Made by a program: the position numbers and the translations under genes. A stretch of 64,000 bases of DNA from JBBARC01 sp040400005 (lineage in GTDB: Bacteria; Pseudomonadota; Alphaproteobacteria; Acetobacterales; Acetobacteraceae): the NCBI GenBank assembly GCA_040400005.1, contig JBBARC010000001.1, positions 62,001 to 126,000 on the forward strand, given 5' to 3'. Shown piece by piece: positions 1-8,632 of the stretch (position 1 is the stretch's first letter; every line of letters begins with the position of its first letter). The notes under the pieces were generated by a model. It was given only the letters and a program-made list of their open reading frames with translations. It made no database searches and had not been told where the DNA came from.

Positions 1-57
1 TTAGATCTGAACGTCGACGTCACCAAGCGGTTCAAGCCTGCGCCACGCCCTTTCTAA
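1..57 (+). CDS. 3' end of an unidentified CDS (partial)
   Basis: Frame 1 is open from the left edge to a TAA at 55-57 and encodes 18 residues ending KRFKPAPRPF. The stop lies 6 bases before the next repeat element, and the neighbouring gene is convergent on the other strand, so a gene end here is plausible. Too little is visible to name a family. Confidence 0.4.
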   Translation, partial: LDLNVDVTKRFKPAPRPF

Positions 58-60
58 AAC

Positions 61-2103
61 TTACAAAAGTCTTTTTGTTTCTTCCCATCCAGAAAAGGAA
101 GTTTCTTCCTCCCCTAAAGCCGCGTGTAATGTCCCCAACCACCCCGCGTAATGCCGCCACTGATCCAAGCCTTCCTGAAAAATCGGCGTGCGCACCTGTT
201 CAGAACTGGCCGTGCGCACGCTGCGGTCGGTTTCCCAAAAGCGCAGGCAGGCGGGTTCGAAATCCAATCCGCAATAGGCCAGCAACCTGCGGGTTTCGGC
301 GTCGGTGTCGGCCACCATGTTTTCGTAAATCACCCGATGCACCCGCCCAGGCAGCACGGCATCAAAATGCGCCATTAACTTTACGTAATCGCGGTAGTAG
401 CGGCCGAGTTCGGTCAGGTCGTAGGAAAAATGCTGTCCGCGGGCGAAATGTTGTTTGAAGGCGGAAAAGCAGGTCGCCATTGGGTGGCGCCGAGCATCGA
501 TTATTTTTGCGTTGGGTAAAATCAGATGAATAAGCCCAACATGGGCCCAATTGTTGGGCATTTTATCGATGAAAAACGCGCGATTTAATTTGCGGTATGT
601 TTTGGCGCGATCAAGAAACTCGCGGCCTAACGCGGCCAGATCACCGCCGTGGAGTGCCGCAAGCTGCGCCGGGTAACGCGCATCCGCTTGGCCTTCATCG
701 CCAACACTACCTAAGCGCCGCGCCATGGCCGCCAATTCCGGCAATTCCATGGTGCCTTCAACCGTACTATGGCTGGATAGTATTTGTTCAATTAGCGTCG
801 ACCCTGATCGCGGCAGGCCGACCACAAAAATGGGTGCGTCGTCTGGGCATCCTTGCCCGGCGCGGGCGGCAAACAGGGCAGGGCTGAAAAACGCCATTGA
901 TCGCGCCACCAGATCGCTGGTTTCATCGGCGCTGTAGCTAATCTCCGCACGGCGCCGCGCAGCGCCGGCCGCGTAATGGGCAAAGCTTGCTTCATACTCA
1001 CCCGTTTCTTCCAGTGCGCGGCCCAGCGCATAATCCAGGTGCAAGCGATCTTCTTCGGTGATATCGGCGCGCGCCAGTTGCGTGCGCATCGCTACCAGAT
1101 CATCCGGCGTAAACGGTTCGTTTTTTAAATTGGCCAAGCTCCAATATGCCTCCCCCACGGAAGGTGCCAAAGCAATACTGGTGCGGTAGGCAGCCACCGT
1201 TTCGCGGCGTTTGCCGGCCGCGCGCAGTGCGTGACCATAGCTGAGCCAAATTTTCGGCTGATTTGTATAGTCATTGATCAAATCTTCATAAATAACAATG
1301 GCGCGCTCGCTATCGCCGATCATCGCCAGACATGCCGCCAGTAAATTGCGATACACCGGTTCGCGCGGCCGTTCGGCCAGCAATGCCTCGATATGCGGTA
1401 TCGCCTCGGCGGCCTTTTTCTGGCGAAACAGCGCCACCACAAAACTATGCCGCGCGCCGCTGAAGCTTGGTGTCAATGCCAGGCACCGCCGCAGTAAAAT
1501 TTCGGCTTGGGCAAATCGCCCTAGGCGCAGACCGGTTTCCGCCAGCATACGAATGGCTGCGGCATCGGTGGGGGCGGTTTGCAGATGCTTACGCAATAGG
1601 CGTTCAGCCAGCAGCAGATCTTTGTCGCACAGTGCTACGGCTGCGGCCATCAATGTGGGATCATTCACGCTGGCCCTGATCGCCTGCGCATACGCGGCAT
1701 CGGCGGCCTGCGCATCACCGGCCAAACTCCACACATCTCCCAGGGCGCGCCAGGCATCGGGATAGGCAGGCGCCAAGTGCACGGCATACCGCAAAGCGCT
1801 GATCGCACCGTTCGCATCGCCTAAGCCCGCCAGGGTCAGGCCCCATTCGTAATGCACGCTAGGCGCGTTGGCCTGGGCGCGCGCAAGCGGCGCCAGCACC
1901 GCGCTGGCCGCCGGCAAATCCCCGAGTCGCCTTTGGCTACCTGCCAAAATCATGAGTGCCTGTGGGTGGCCCGGCACCACAAGTAAAATTTCACGAGCCT
2001 GCTCTGCCGCCCGTGAAGGATCGCGATCCAGCAGCCCAAGCGCCACAGAAAGTGCCTTTTGCACGGTGCCAACAGCATCGTCGGCGCCGATTGGCTGTGT
2101 CAC
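61..2103 (-). CDS. TPR-repeat sulfotransferase
   Basis: A two-part protein of 680 residues. The N-terminal half is a run of tetratricopeptide repeats (for example GDANGAISALRYAVHLAPAY). The C-terminal part, roughly residues 410-665, is a PAPS-dependent sulfotransferase with the 5'-phosphosulfate loop GLPRSGSTLIEQIL and the 3'-phosphate motif RRHPMATCFSAFKQHF. The family transfers sulfate from PAPS to hydroxyl or amine groups of proteins, glycans or lipids; the substrate cannot be read here. I chose the GTG at 2103 because GGAG lies 6 bases upstream; the frame stays open to a GTG at 2157 through a G10 tract. It follows the TonB-dependent receptor on the same strand by about 54 bases, so the two are probably co-transcribed. 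The last 14 or so codons fall inside a terminator-type repeat, so the natural C-terminus has probably been extended. Confidence 0.85.
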   Translation of the reverse strand: MTQPIGADDAVGTVQKALSVALGLLDRDPSRAAEQAREILLVVPGHPQALMILAGSQRRLGDLPAASAVLAPLARAQANAPSVHYEWGLTLAGLGDANGAISALRYAVHLAPAYPDAWRALGDVWSLAGDAQAADAAYAQAIRASVNDPTLMAAAVALCDKDLLLAERLLRKHLQTAPTDAAAIRMLAETGLRLGRFAQAEILLRRCLALTPSFSGARHSFVVALFRQKKAAEAIPHIEALLAERPREPVYRNLLAACLAMIGDSERAIVIYEDLINDYTNQPKIWLSYGHALRAAGKRRETVAAYRTSIALAPSVGEAYWSLANLKNEPFTPDDLVAMRTQLARADITEEDRLHLDYALGRALEETGEYEASFAHYAAGAARRRAEISYSADETSDLVARSMAFFSPALFAARAGQGCPDDAPIFVVGLPRSGSTLIEQILSSHSTVEGTMELPELAAMARRLGSVGDEGQADARYPAQLAALHGGDLAALGREFLDRAKTYRKLNRAFFIDKMPNNWAHVGLIHLILPNAKIIDARRHPMATCFSAFKQHFARGQHFSYDLTELGRYYRDYVKLMAHFDAVLPGRVHRVIYENMVADTDAETRRLLAYCGLDFEPACLRFWETDRSVRTASSEQVRTPIFQEGLDQWRHYAGWLGTLHAALGEEETSFSGWEETKRLL
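64..101 (-). repeat. Degenerate copy of the hairpin/AAAAGACTTTT repeat
   Basis: On the minus strand this reads as a diverged hairpin (CTTCC and GGAAG arms) followed by CAAAAAGACTTTTG, the same tail as the copies at 8506-8541, 8592-8629 and 48162-48196. It lies inside the 3' end of the sulfotransferase reading frame and supplies that protein's final residues. It also lies just after the plus-strand stop at 57. Confidence 0.6.
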
Positions 2104-2133
2104 TTCAATCTCCAGTGTGCCAGGACGGGGGAG

Positions 2134-2143
2134 CCCCCCCCCC
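2134..2143. repeat. C10/G10 homopolymer tract
   Basis: Ten consecutive C on the plus strand (G on the coding strand) between the receptor stop and the sulfotransferase start. The tract lies inside the longest possible sulfotransferase frame but upstream of the preferred GTG at 2103. Confidence 0.9.
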
Positions 2144-2157
2144 GACCCGACGCGCAC

Positions 2158-4500
2158 TTAGAATTTTTGGCTTACCTTCAGCCCAATCGTCATTGGCTGT
2201 ACCGGCACCACATACACCCGGCTGCAGAAACCCGTTGTACAGGACAAGTAGCGGTTAGATTGGCCACGTTCATCAGTAATGTTCTTGGCAAATAGCTGTA
2301 CCGATAGGCGGTTACGCTCAACGCCCGCACTCAGATCGGCAGTAGCATAAGCCGGCATGCTGCCCAACGCCTGCTTGTCCACTTCGCGTATGCCTACCTG
2401 GCTGCGGCTCTGGAACAACAGCGATCCCTGCACAAACCCGTTCCACTCGCCTACGGGGAAACTATACCGCCCGGTCAGATATCCTTTTACCGGCGGGTTA
2501 TAGGGCAGGGCGGTGCCTTTGGCGGCGTAGTTGGTATCACCTGGCACACAATTGGTGCTGACCGTGCCGCTGGCATCGGTGCAGAACGCTTGGCTCAGCC
2601 CGGCGTCGGTTAGCGTCGCACCGGCAGAAAGATGTAGCGGAGGAATCGGGTAGGCTTCAACCGCCGCCTCGATCCCTTGAATATTCGCCGATGGCGCATT
2701 TTTAATTATGGTCAGGCTGTTCGCGCCCAGGTACGAATACTGAAACTGACTCCAATCCTCGTTATACACTGCGGCATTGAAGGTCAGGCGGCGATCGTAC
2801 CAACTGCTTTTAAAGCCCAATTCGTAGTTGGTCAGGGTGTCCGCATCGTAATTGCCCTGCCCGGTGCGGCGGTTGACACCGCCTGGTCGGTAGCCAGTGG
2901 AGTAGGTGAAATACACCAGCTTATCGCCATCGATCTTGTAGGTGGCGTTAATCTTATGCGTCTCGCCTGTGGCGGTGCTGGTGGCATCCAGATTTACGCA
3001 GGGCGCATCATTGTAGCTTTTGCCCGGCAGACACACCGGGTGGGTGCCGCCACCAAAGGCAAAGCTGCGCAGACCAAAATAGCCAATCAGCGAGTTGTCA
3101 TAATTATAAACCCGCACGCCGCCGGTCAGCGTCAGCTTGTCCGTCACGTCATAACTAACCTCGCCAAAGCCTGCGACATCACGATCAGTGCGGCCCTGGT
3201 TGGTTAGCCACACCGTGCCGGGGTAGTTGATAACCGAGCTATCTGTGCCCAAGCCGGTAATTTCATAATTCTGTAAAATCCGGTGGGTCTGTTCTTCCTG
3301 AAAGGCGCCGACAATAAAGCGCAAACGATCGGTGGAAGGGGAAGCCAAACGAATTTCGTTGCTGTATTTAGTGTAGTGATCTTTGCCGTCGATATGCTGC
3401 AACGGTGCGGTCAAAGGATTGCCGTTATTGTCGCTCCAATACGATCCGATATCAGCGTAGGCCACGGTGTAATCGGAATAATCGGCATGGCTGCGGGTAT
3501 CACGAATAAAGCCACCACCGGCATAGGTCAGCTCATAATCACCCAAATGGCCAGTCACCGTAAGCCCTGCCTGAATCCACTTGTCGTGGTTATCATCAGG
3601 CTGAAAGCGCTGCACTTTCAAATCGCCTACGGTGGGGTCAAAGCCAAAAATACCGTTGCTGCGCTGATCCTGGCCCAGTATTACGGTCTGTACGTTCCAG
3701 TCGTCGTTCAGATCCACGCCTAGGGCTGCCCTGCCACCAAACGTATCAACCGAATTAAAACCGTTTTTGGTCCTGCCTTTGTTGTCAATAATGGTGTTCG
3801 GCGCGCCGGGGATCGGAATATCGCGGGTGCCGTAAACGTTATCAATATAACCGGTATCGTGCTGATCAAACGCCACCAACCGCACCGCGGCTTTGTCGGT
3901 AATCGGTATGTTGACAAAACCTTCGGCCACAAACCCCAGCCCACCGTTGGTAACCGTGTTGCCTTCAAGGTCGTAGCCGGCTTCAAATTTTCCCGGGTTC
4001 GGCTTGTTGGTGATTACCCGCAACGTGCCGGATTCTGAACTAGCGCCGTATAAAGTGCCTTGCGGCCCCGGCAGGGCCTCCACCCGCGCCACATCGTAAA
4101 GATGCACATCCAGATTGCCGCCGATGGTGGAGGTCGAAAGCTCGTCCAAATACGTGCCAACGGTGGGTAACGGCCCCGAATGGTTGGCGTTGCCGCCATC
4201 CACCACGCCACGCATGTAAATAGTCAACTGGTTCGGTCCGCTGCCCGATTGCTTCTGAAACGACAGGCTGGGGATAAATTTCACATAATCAGCGAACTCG
4301 GTCACATTCAGCTGGTCGAGCTTTTTGCTGTCCAGCACCTGAATGCTCATCGGCACTTTTTGCAGTTTTTCGGAGCGCTTCTGCGCGGTCACCACAATTT
4401 CCTCAGGGCCCTTGGTAGCGTCCTGTGCCCGGGCCGCCGGCATAGCGGCCTGCGCCACCAGTATCGCCAACAGGCTCGTCCCCAAATATTTGCTGCGCAC
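2158..4500 (-). CDS. TonB-dependent outer-membrane receptor
   Basis: A 780-residue TonB-dependent receptor, which imports scarce ligands (siderophores, cobalamin, glycans or other large molecules) across the outer membrane using TonB energy. A signal peptide spans residues 1-25 (cut after ARA). A TonB-box-like EEIVVTA lies at 33-39, followed by the plug (KVPMSIQVL, IYMRGV, GPQGTLYGASSESGTLRVIT) and a beta-barrel rich in aromatic strands, ending in the outer-membrane signature Phe (KVSQKF). The start is GTG at 4500 with GAGG about 4-8 bases upstream. No FecI/FecR pair, TonB or ABC importer is nearby, so the ligand is unknown. A sulfotransferase gene follows directly on the same strand. Confidence 0.93.
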   Translation of the reverse strand: MRSKYLGTSLLAILVAQAAMPAARAQDATKGPEEIVVTAQKRSEKLQKVPMSIQVLDSKKLDQLNVTEFADYVKFIPSLSFQKQSGSGPNQLTIYMRGVVDGGNANHSGPLPTVGTYLDELSTSTIGGNLDVHLYDVARVEALPGPQGTLYGASSESGTLRVITNKPNPGKFEAGYDLEGNTVTNGGLGFVAEGFVNIPITDKAAVRLVAFDQHDTGYIDNVYGTRDIPIPGAPNTIIDNKGRTKNGFNSVDTFGGRAALGVDLNDDWNVQTVILGQDQRSNGIFGFDPTVGDLKVQRFQPDDNHDKWIQAGLTVTGHLGDYELTYAGGGFIRDTRSHADYSDYTVAYADIGSYWSDNNGNPLTAPLQHIDGKDHYTKYSNEIRLASPSTDRLRFIVGAFQEEQTHRILQNYEITGLGTDSSVINYPGTVWLTNQGRTDRDVAGFGEVSYDVTDKLTLTGGVRVYNYDNSLIGYFGLRSFAFGGGTHPVCLPGKSYNDAPCVNLDATSTATGETHKINATYKIDGDKLVYFTYSTGYRPGGVNRRTGQGNYDADTLTNYELGFKSSWYDRRLTFNAAVYNEDWSQFQYSYLGANSLTIIKNAPSANIQGIEAAVEAYPIPPLHLSAGATLTDAGLSQAFCTDASGTVSTNCVPGDTNYAAKGTALPYNPPVKGYLTGRYSFPVGEWNGFVQGSLLFQSRSQVGIREVDKQALGSMPAYATADLSAGVERNRLSVQLFAKNITDERGQSNRYLSCTTGFCSRVYVVPVQPMTIGLKVSQKF

Positions 4501-4677
4501 GGTGCCTCATCCCCAATCAAGCCAAGCTGTAACTCTTTATTATGTTGCGGCGCGGTGGCAAGCGTCCATCCCAGCCTTGCGCATTCCGTGCAACAGGTGT
4601 GACGAAACTGCATCGGTGTCGGGCAAACCCCGGCGGCAGCTTGTGCGCAACCCTAGGGGGTGGCACCCGGTCTGCTA

Positions 4678-5805
4678 ATGCTGTCGCTCGCCCGCCTCAC
4701 GCTCACCGATTTTCGCAACTGGGCGGCGCTCAATTTCGCCCCAGGGGCTGCCATTGCGGTGATCACCGGCGCCAACGGCTCGGGCAAAACCAATTTGCTG
4801 GAAGCCATTTCCCTGCTCGCCCCCGGCCGCGGCCTGCGTGGCGCCCGCCTCGCCGCCATCAGCCGGCGTGATGGCCCCGGCAGTTTCGCCGCCGCCGCCC
4901 AGTTTCACGATGATACCGCCGGCGGCCCCTTCACTATCGGCACCGCGTATGGCGCCGCGGCCAACGGCACCGACACCAAACCGCGCCGCCAATTCCGCCT
5001 CAACGGTGCCGAGCCGGAAAACCAGGCCGAAATCGCCAGCTTGCTCTCTGCGGTGTGGGTCACCCCGCAAATGGATCAGCTGTTTGAGGAAAGCGCCTCC
5101 GGCCGCCGCCGCTTCCTCGATCGCCTGGTGGTGGCGTTAGACCCCAGCCACGCCCGCGAAGCCGCCGCCCACGAAGCCGCCATGGCCAGGCGCAACCGGC
5201 TGCTGGCCGAGAGCTGCACCGACCAAACCTGGCTTGCCGCGATCGAAGATAGCATGGCCCGCCACGGTGTCGCCCTGGCCGCCGCGCGCCAAAATTTTGC
5301 CGCCCGCATCAACTTGGCCGCCGGCGCCGATGGTTTTCCGCGGGCAGAGTTGCGCCTGCACGATGCCATTGGCACCCGCCTGCAATCCGCCCCGGCCCTG
5401 GCAGTCGAGACCTGGCTGCGTGGCGAACTGAACGCCCGCCGCGGGCGCGACCGCGAAGCCGGCGGTGCCACCTTGGGAGCCCACCGCGCCGATATGATGC
5501 TGGTCGATGGCAGTACGGGGGAGCCCGCCGCCAGCGCCAGCACCGGCCAGCGCCGCGCGCTTCTGCTGGGGATTATCCTCACCCACGCCGCCTTGATCGC
5601 CGATGCCCGTGGCACCGCGCCGATTTTGCTGCTCGATGAACCGCTGGTGCACCTTGATACTGCGCGGCGCGAGGCTTTGTTTGCGGCCCTGGCCAACGTG
5701 CGCGCGCAAGTGCTGCTCACCGGCACCGACCCGCAACCCTTTGCCCCGCTCGCCAGCACCGCCAGCTTTTGGCGCACCCATCAGGGCAGCCTGCTGGCTG
5801 GCTAA
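4678..5805 (+). CDS. recF: DNA replication and repair protein RecF
   Basis: RecF is an SMC-like ATPase that helps RecO and RecR load RecA at single-strand gaps. The 375-residue frame begins with the family's typical LSLARLTLTDFRNW. It has Walker A GANGSGKTN at residues 31-39, the ABC-type signature region ASASTGQRRALLLGIIL and Walker B LLLDEPLVHLD near the C-terminus, matching the usual length of about 360-380. The ATG at 4678 fits the family start; a GTG at 4660 in frame is possible, but an AGGGGG abuts it with no spacing. The gene stands alone, without dnaA, dnaN or gyrB beside it, and is divergent from the receptor gene over 177 bases. Confidence 0.93.
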   Translation: MLSLARLTLTDFRNWAALNFAPGAAIAVITGANGSGKTNLLEAISLLAPGRGLRGARLAAISRRDGPGSFAAAAQFHDDTAGGPFTIGTAYGAAANGTDTKPRRQFRLNGAEPENQAEIASLLSAVWVTPQMDQLFEESASGRRRFLDRLVVALDPSHAREAAAHEAAMARRNRLLAESCTDQTWLAAIEDSMARHGVALAAARQNFAARINLAAGADGFPRAELRLHDAIGTRLQSAPALAVETWLRGELNARRGRDREAGGATLGAHRADMMLVDGSTGEPAASASTGQRRALLLGIILTHAALIADARGTAPILLLDEPLVHLDTARREALFAALANVRAQVLLTGTDPQPFAPLASTASFWRTHQGSLLAG

Positions 5806-5813
5806 TGCTGCCC

Positions 5814-6278
5814 TCAGTTACAAATGGTCTCGCCTTCGCCCGGCTCGGTGCCTTTGCCCGCCGCCCCAGACGAACACAAATCATACTCCTTGCCCGGCCG
5901 CGACGAAGGCGCCCGGTAAATCCACGCATGGTTCCATGGGTCGGCGGGCGATTGCACGCCTTTCAAATACGGCCCGTTCCAGGTTTCCACGTCGCTGGGT
6001 TTTACTGTCAGTGCCGCCATGCCCTGCTCGGTGGTCGGGTAGCTGCCGACATCCAGCTTGTACAAATCCAGCACGCTGCCGATCCGTTCAATCTGCTGGC
6101 GCGCCACCGACATCTTGGCGCCGCCCAACTGGCGCAACGCCGCCGGCGCCACAAACGCCACCAGCAAGCCCAGAATGGCGATCACCACCAGCAATTCCAG
6201 CAAGGTAAAACCGTCATCACGGCCGGGGATGGCCGGCACTGCTACGGCATTTGCGGGCAGGGCAAGGGTTGGGGTCAT
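5814..6278 (-). CDS. gspG: Type II secretion major pseudopilin GspG (orphan)
   Basis: GspG subunits are cut by the prepilin peptidase and assemble into the T2SS pseudopilus. The prepilin site is clear: a 23-residue leader ending in DDG, then FTLLELLVVIAILGLL, with Gly at -1, Phe at +1 and the conserved Glu at +5. The C-terminal half carries the GspG pattern YKLDVGSYPTTEQGMAAL, WNGPYL and DPWNHAWIYRAPS. The ATG at 6278 has GGAG 10 bases upstream; ATGs at 6296 and 6356 are also in frame. No other gsp gene is in the window. It is convergent with recF (8-base gap) and divergent from the transglycosylase. Confidence 0.9.
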   Translation of the reverse strand: MTPTLALPANAVAVPAIPGRDDGFTLLELLVVIAILGLLVAFVAPAALRQLGGAKMSVARQQIERIGSVLDLYKLDVGSYPTTEQGMAALTVKPSDVETWNGPYLKGVQSPADPWNHAWIYRAPSSRPGKEYDLCSSGAAGKGTEPGEGETICN

Positions 6279-6400
6279 GGCAGGCGTACTCCACATGGCG
6301 GCGGTTTTGCCACCGTTGTGCGACGCCAATCGCCCGGCATCAAGCTGTCCGGGCATGAAGCTATTGCAACGTGGCCGCCAACGTGCCCCTTTCGCGCGCT

Positions 6401-6814
6401 ATGCCCGCCATTCCCTCGCTCTCCTGCATGTTGCTCACCGCGCATTTTTACGCGCTGCCGCCGCGCGTGCTGCCCAGCATCCAACGGGTCGAAGGCGGCC
6501 GTGTCGGCCTGGTGCACGCCAATAAAGATGGCAGCGCCGATCTCGGCGTCATGCAGGTCAACACCTTGTGGGTGCCGCTTATTGCCCAGGTGACACGGCA
6601 AACACCAGAAATCACCACCCGCCGCCTGATCAACGACCCGTGCTTTTCTATTGCCGCCGGCGGCGCCATTTTGCGCGCCTACCTAACCGAGGCGCACGGC
6701 AATGTGATGGTGGCCGTGGGGTATTATCATTCCCACACCAAGGGTCTGGGCGATGCCTACCGCGCCCAGGTCATGGCGGCCGCCACCAGTTTATTCGTCT
6801 CTCCAGGCGGCTGA
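6401..6814 (+). CDS. Small lytic transglycosylase (SLT family)
   Basis: A 137-residue soluble lytic transglycosylase-like protein; the family cleaves the MurNAc-GlcNAc bond of peptidoglycan and often clears a path for envelope machines (VirB1/IpgF types). Visible marks are the catalytic Glu at residue 31 in IQRVEGG, the LGVMQVNT motif, a middle region AAGGAILRAYL and the closing VGYYHS. The N-terminus before the domain is short and hydrophobic (LSCMLLTAHFYAL), a weak export signal at best. The start is uncertain: GTG 6371, ATG 6401 or ATG 6428. It is divergent from gspG and lies 104 bases before the RTX-like protein, which suggests an envelope role, though the link is inference. Confidence 0.85.
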   Translation: MPAIPSLSCMLLTAHFYALPPRVLPSIQRVEGGRVGLVHANKDGSADLGVMQVNTLWVPLIAQVTRQTPEITTRRLINDPCFSIAAGGAILRAYLTEAHGNVMVAVGYYHSHTKGLGDAYRAQVMAAATSLFVSPGG

Positions 6815-6918
6815 TCCCCATTTTGCGGAACCAAATTGCACCGCCAACACTTGACGAAACACCACACCCCGGCGCGTCATGGGGACAACAAAAATGTATG
6901 ATACCGGGGGAACGCACG

Positions 6919-8496
6919 ATGGGTATATCCAACACCAATTTTAACTGGCTCGGCGGCGATGGCGATTGGGCCACCACCACGCTATGGTCCCCCACCGGCA
7001 CGCCAGGGGCGGCGGATACCGCTATTTTTGCCTCCGGCAGCACCGAATTGGTCACGGGCGACGCCACCATTGCCGCCTTAACGGTCACCGGCGATCAGCT
7101 CACCCTCGATGGCCAAATCCTGCAAGATAGCGCCGCCAGTGGCGCTTTTATCATCGTCACCGCCAATGGCGCCCTCACGGTAGATGCCAACGCCCTGGTT
7201 TCGGGTGGCGCCATATCGCTCGATTCCGGCAGCCTGCTTACGGTCAACGGAACCCTGGCCGACGCCGGTGGCACTGCCGATGCCGCCGTGGTCGATGGCC
7301 TCACCGCCAACTGGTCCAATGCCAGCGCAGTCACGCTTAACCAGCTTTACGTGCAAAATGGCGGCATTTTCGCCGGCGACGTCGGCTTAAATGATGGCGG
7401 CAGCGTCACCCTTGATACCGGCTCAACATTTGGCGGCGGCACCCTCACCCTTGCCGGCGGCGGCTCGGTTTATGTGGCTGATCAGACCGGCACCACCAAC
7501 GGTACTTTTGCGCTTTCCGAACAGCTTGTGCTGGGCAGTGCGGCCGGCGCCTATGTGCAAATCGGCGCTGATCCCGATGTTGCCCTCTCGGTCGATGGCA
7601 ACATTACCGGCGGAGGCTCGGTTATAATCAGCGGCGGCACGGTGTCGCTCACCGGCACGAACACGTTTTCGGGCGATCTGGTGGTCACTGCCGGCACGCT
7701 GGTGTTGAGCAGCGCCTTGGCAGCCCCGTCAAACGCGATCTTCCTAGACGGAGGAACATTGCTTAACCAAGCCGACACCACCGGCGCGGTCGCTGCCCAC
7801 ACGGTGATTACCGCAGATGGCGTCTCGCTCGCTGGCGGCTCCGGCAACCTGACCATATTTGGGCCAAATTCCGGTTCCTTCACCTTCATCGGCAGTGCCG
7901 CCGCCAATACCGTTATCGGTGGCGCGGGCGCTGTCAGCGCCATCGCCGGTACCGGTGGCGACCTGATCGTCGGCGGAAGCTCAGGCTTAGACACACTCAG
8001 TGCTGGTGATGGTGCCGCCACTGTGGTTGGTGGCATAGGCGGTGATCTGTTGCAGCAAACCGGCACGGCAACGGTTGAATTCGTTGCTGCCGGTGGCAAC
8101 ACCACCCTGCAAGGCGGCGGCTCCACCGGAAACCTGCTGTTCTTCGACGCCGCCAGCGGCTCAACCCAGATCAACCTCGGCGCCGGCACCAATTCCACCA
8201 TCGTCGGCGGCGGCGCCACCGATACCATCGCCTCCAGCACCGGCACGGTAAACGTCTTCGAGGGCGCCGGCGCCACCCAGTTCGATTTCACCTCCGGTAA
8301 TGCCGCCGCCGACTACATCAACGGCTTCAAAGTCGGCACCGACAAGCTGCACCTGGTTGGCTATTCGAATACCGAAGCGCAAACCGCCCTGGCCCACGCC
8401 AACATCACCGCCGATGGTACGTTTATTACGCTCAGCGACAACACCGTTATTGCGCTGTTTAATACCAGCGGATTGACAATCGACAGCTTCGTTTAA
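6919..8496 (+). CDS. RTX-like beta-strand-repeat surface or secreted protein
   Basis: A 525-residue protein made almost wholly of Gly-, Ala-, Thr- and Asn-rich short beta-strand repeats, as in autotransporter passengers and beta-helical adhesins. The last 150 residues resemble the RTX C-terminal region (GGIGGDLL, VGGGATDTIAS, then INGFKVGTDKLHLVGY and TADGTFITLSDNTVIAL). There is no N-terminal signal peptide (it begins MGISNTNFNWLGG) and no translocator barrel, which fits type I secretion by a C-terminal signal. No T1SS genes are in the window. Start ATG 6919, preceded by GGGGGAA; ATG 6898 is an in-frame alternative. Ligand and calcium dependence are unknown, as perfect GGxGxDxUx nonapeptides are few. 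Confidence 0.75.
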   Translation: MGISNTNFNWLGGDGDWATTTLWSPTGTPGAADTAIFASGSTELVTGDATIAALTVTGDQLTLDGQILQDSAASGAFIIVTANGALTVDANALVSGGAISLDSGSLLTVNGTLADAGGTADAAVVDGLTANWSNASAVTLNQLYVQNGGIFAGDVGLNDGGSVTLDTGSTFGGGTLTLAGGGSVYVADQTGTTNGTFALSEQLVLGSAAGAYVQIGADPDVALSVDGNITGGGSVIISGGTVSLTGTNTFSGDLVVTAGTLVLSSALAAPSNAIFLDGGTLLNQADTTGAVAAHTVITADGVSLAGGSGNLTIFGPNSGSFTFIGSAAANTVIGGAGAVSAIAGTGGDLIVGGSSGLDTLSAGDGAATVVGGIGGDLLQQTGTATVEFVAAGGNTTLQGGGSTGNLLFFDAASGSTQINLGAGTNSTIVGGGATDTIASSTGTVNVFEGAGATQFDFTSGNAAADYINGFKVGTDKLHLVGYSNTEAQTALAHANITADGTFITLSDNTVIALFNTSGLTIDSFV

Positions 8497-8505
8497 GGAA
8501 AGAAT

Positions 8506-8541
8506 CTTCTTTTCTGAAGAAAAGAAGCAAAAGACTTTTAC
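8506..8541 (+). terminator. Hairpin terminator of the RTX-like gene
   Basis: Nine bases after the stop: arms CTTCTTTTC and GAAAAGAAG around TGAA, then CAAAAGACTTTTA. The tail AAAAGACTTTT is itself a palindrome. It matches the element at 8592-8629 in the opposite orientation, so the convergent genes carry one copy each. Confidence 0.75.
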
Positions 8542-8591
8542 TACGCTGGGCCTGGGGCAACGCCGCCACCGAGGTCTCCGATCCAGCATAA

Positions 8592-8629
8592 TAAAAGTCT
8601 TTTTGCTTCTTTTTCTTCAGAAAAAGAAG
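8592..8629 (-). terminator. Hairpin terminator of hisD
   Basis: Read on the minus strand just after the hisD stop: arms CTTCTTTTTC and GAAAAAGAAG around TGAA, followed by CAAAAAGACTTTTATT, which ends in a U-rich stretch. A perfect 10-bp stem, the best preserved of the four copies. Confidence 0.75.
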
Positions 8630-8632
8630 GCC

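Noticed and set aside
5076..5781. Two long minus-strand frames (214 and 233 codons) opposite recF
   Set aside because: Low-complexity translations mirroring GC-rich recF codons; recF motifs are clear on the plus strand.
7100..8300. Possible tandem DNA repeat array
   Set aside because: Similarity is at the level of short protein repeats in the RTX-like protein; DNA units are not regular, so neither a CRISPR nor a satellite.
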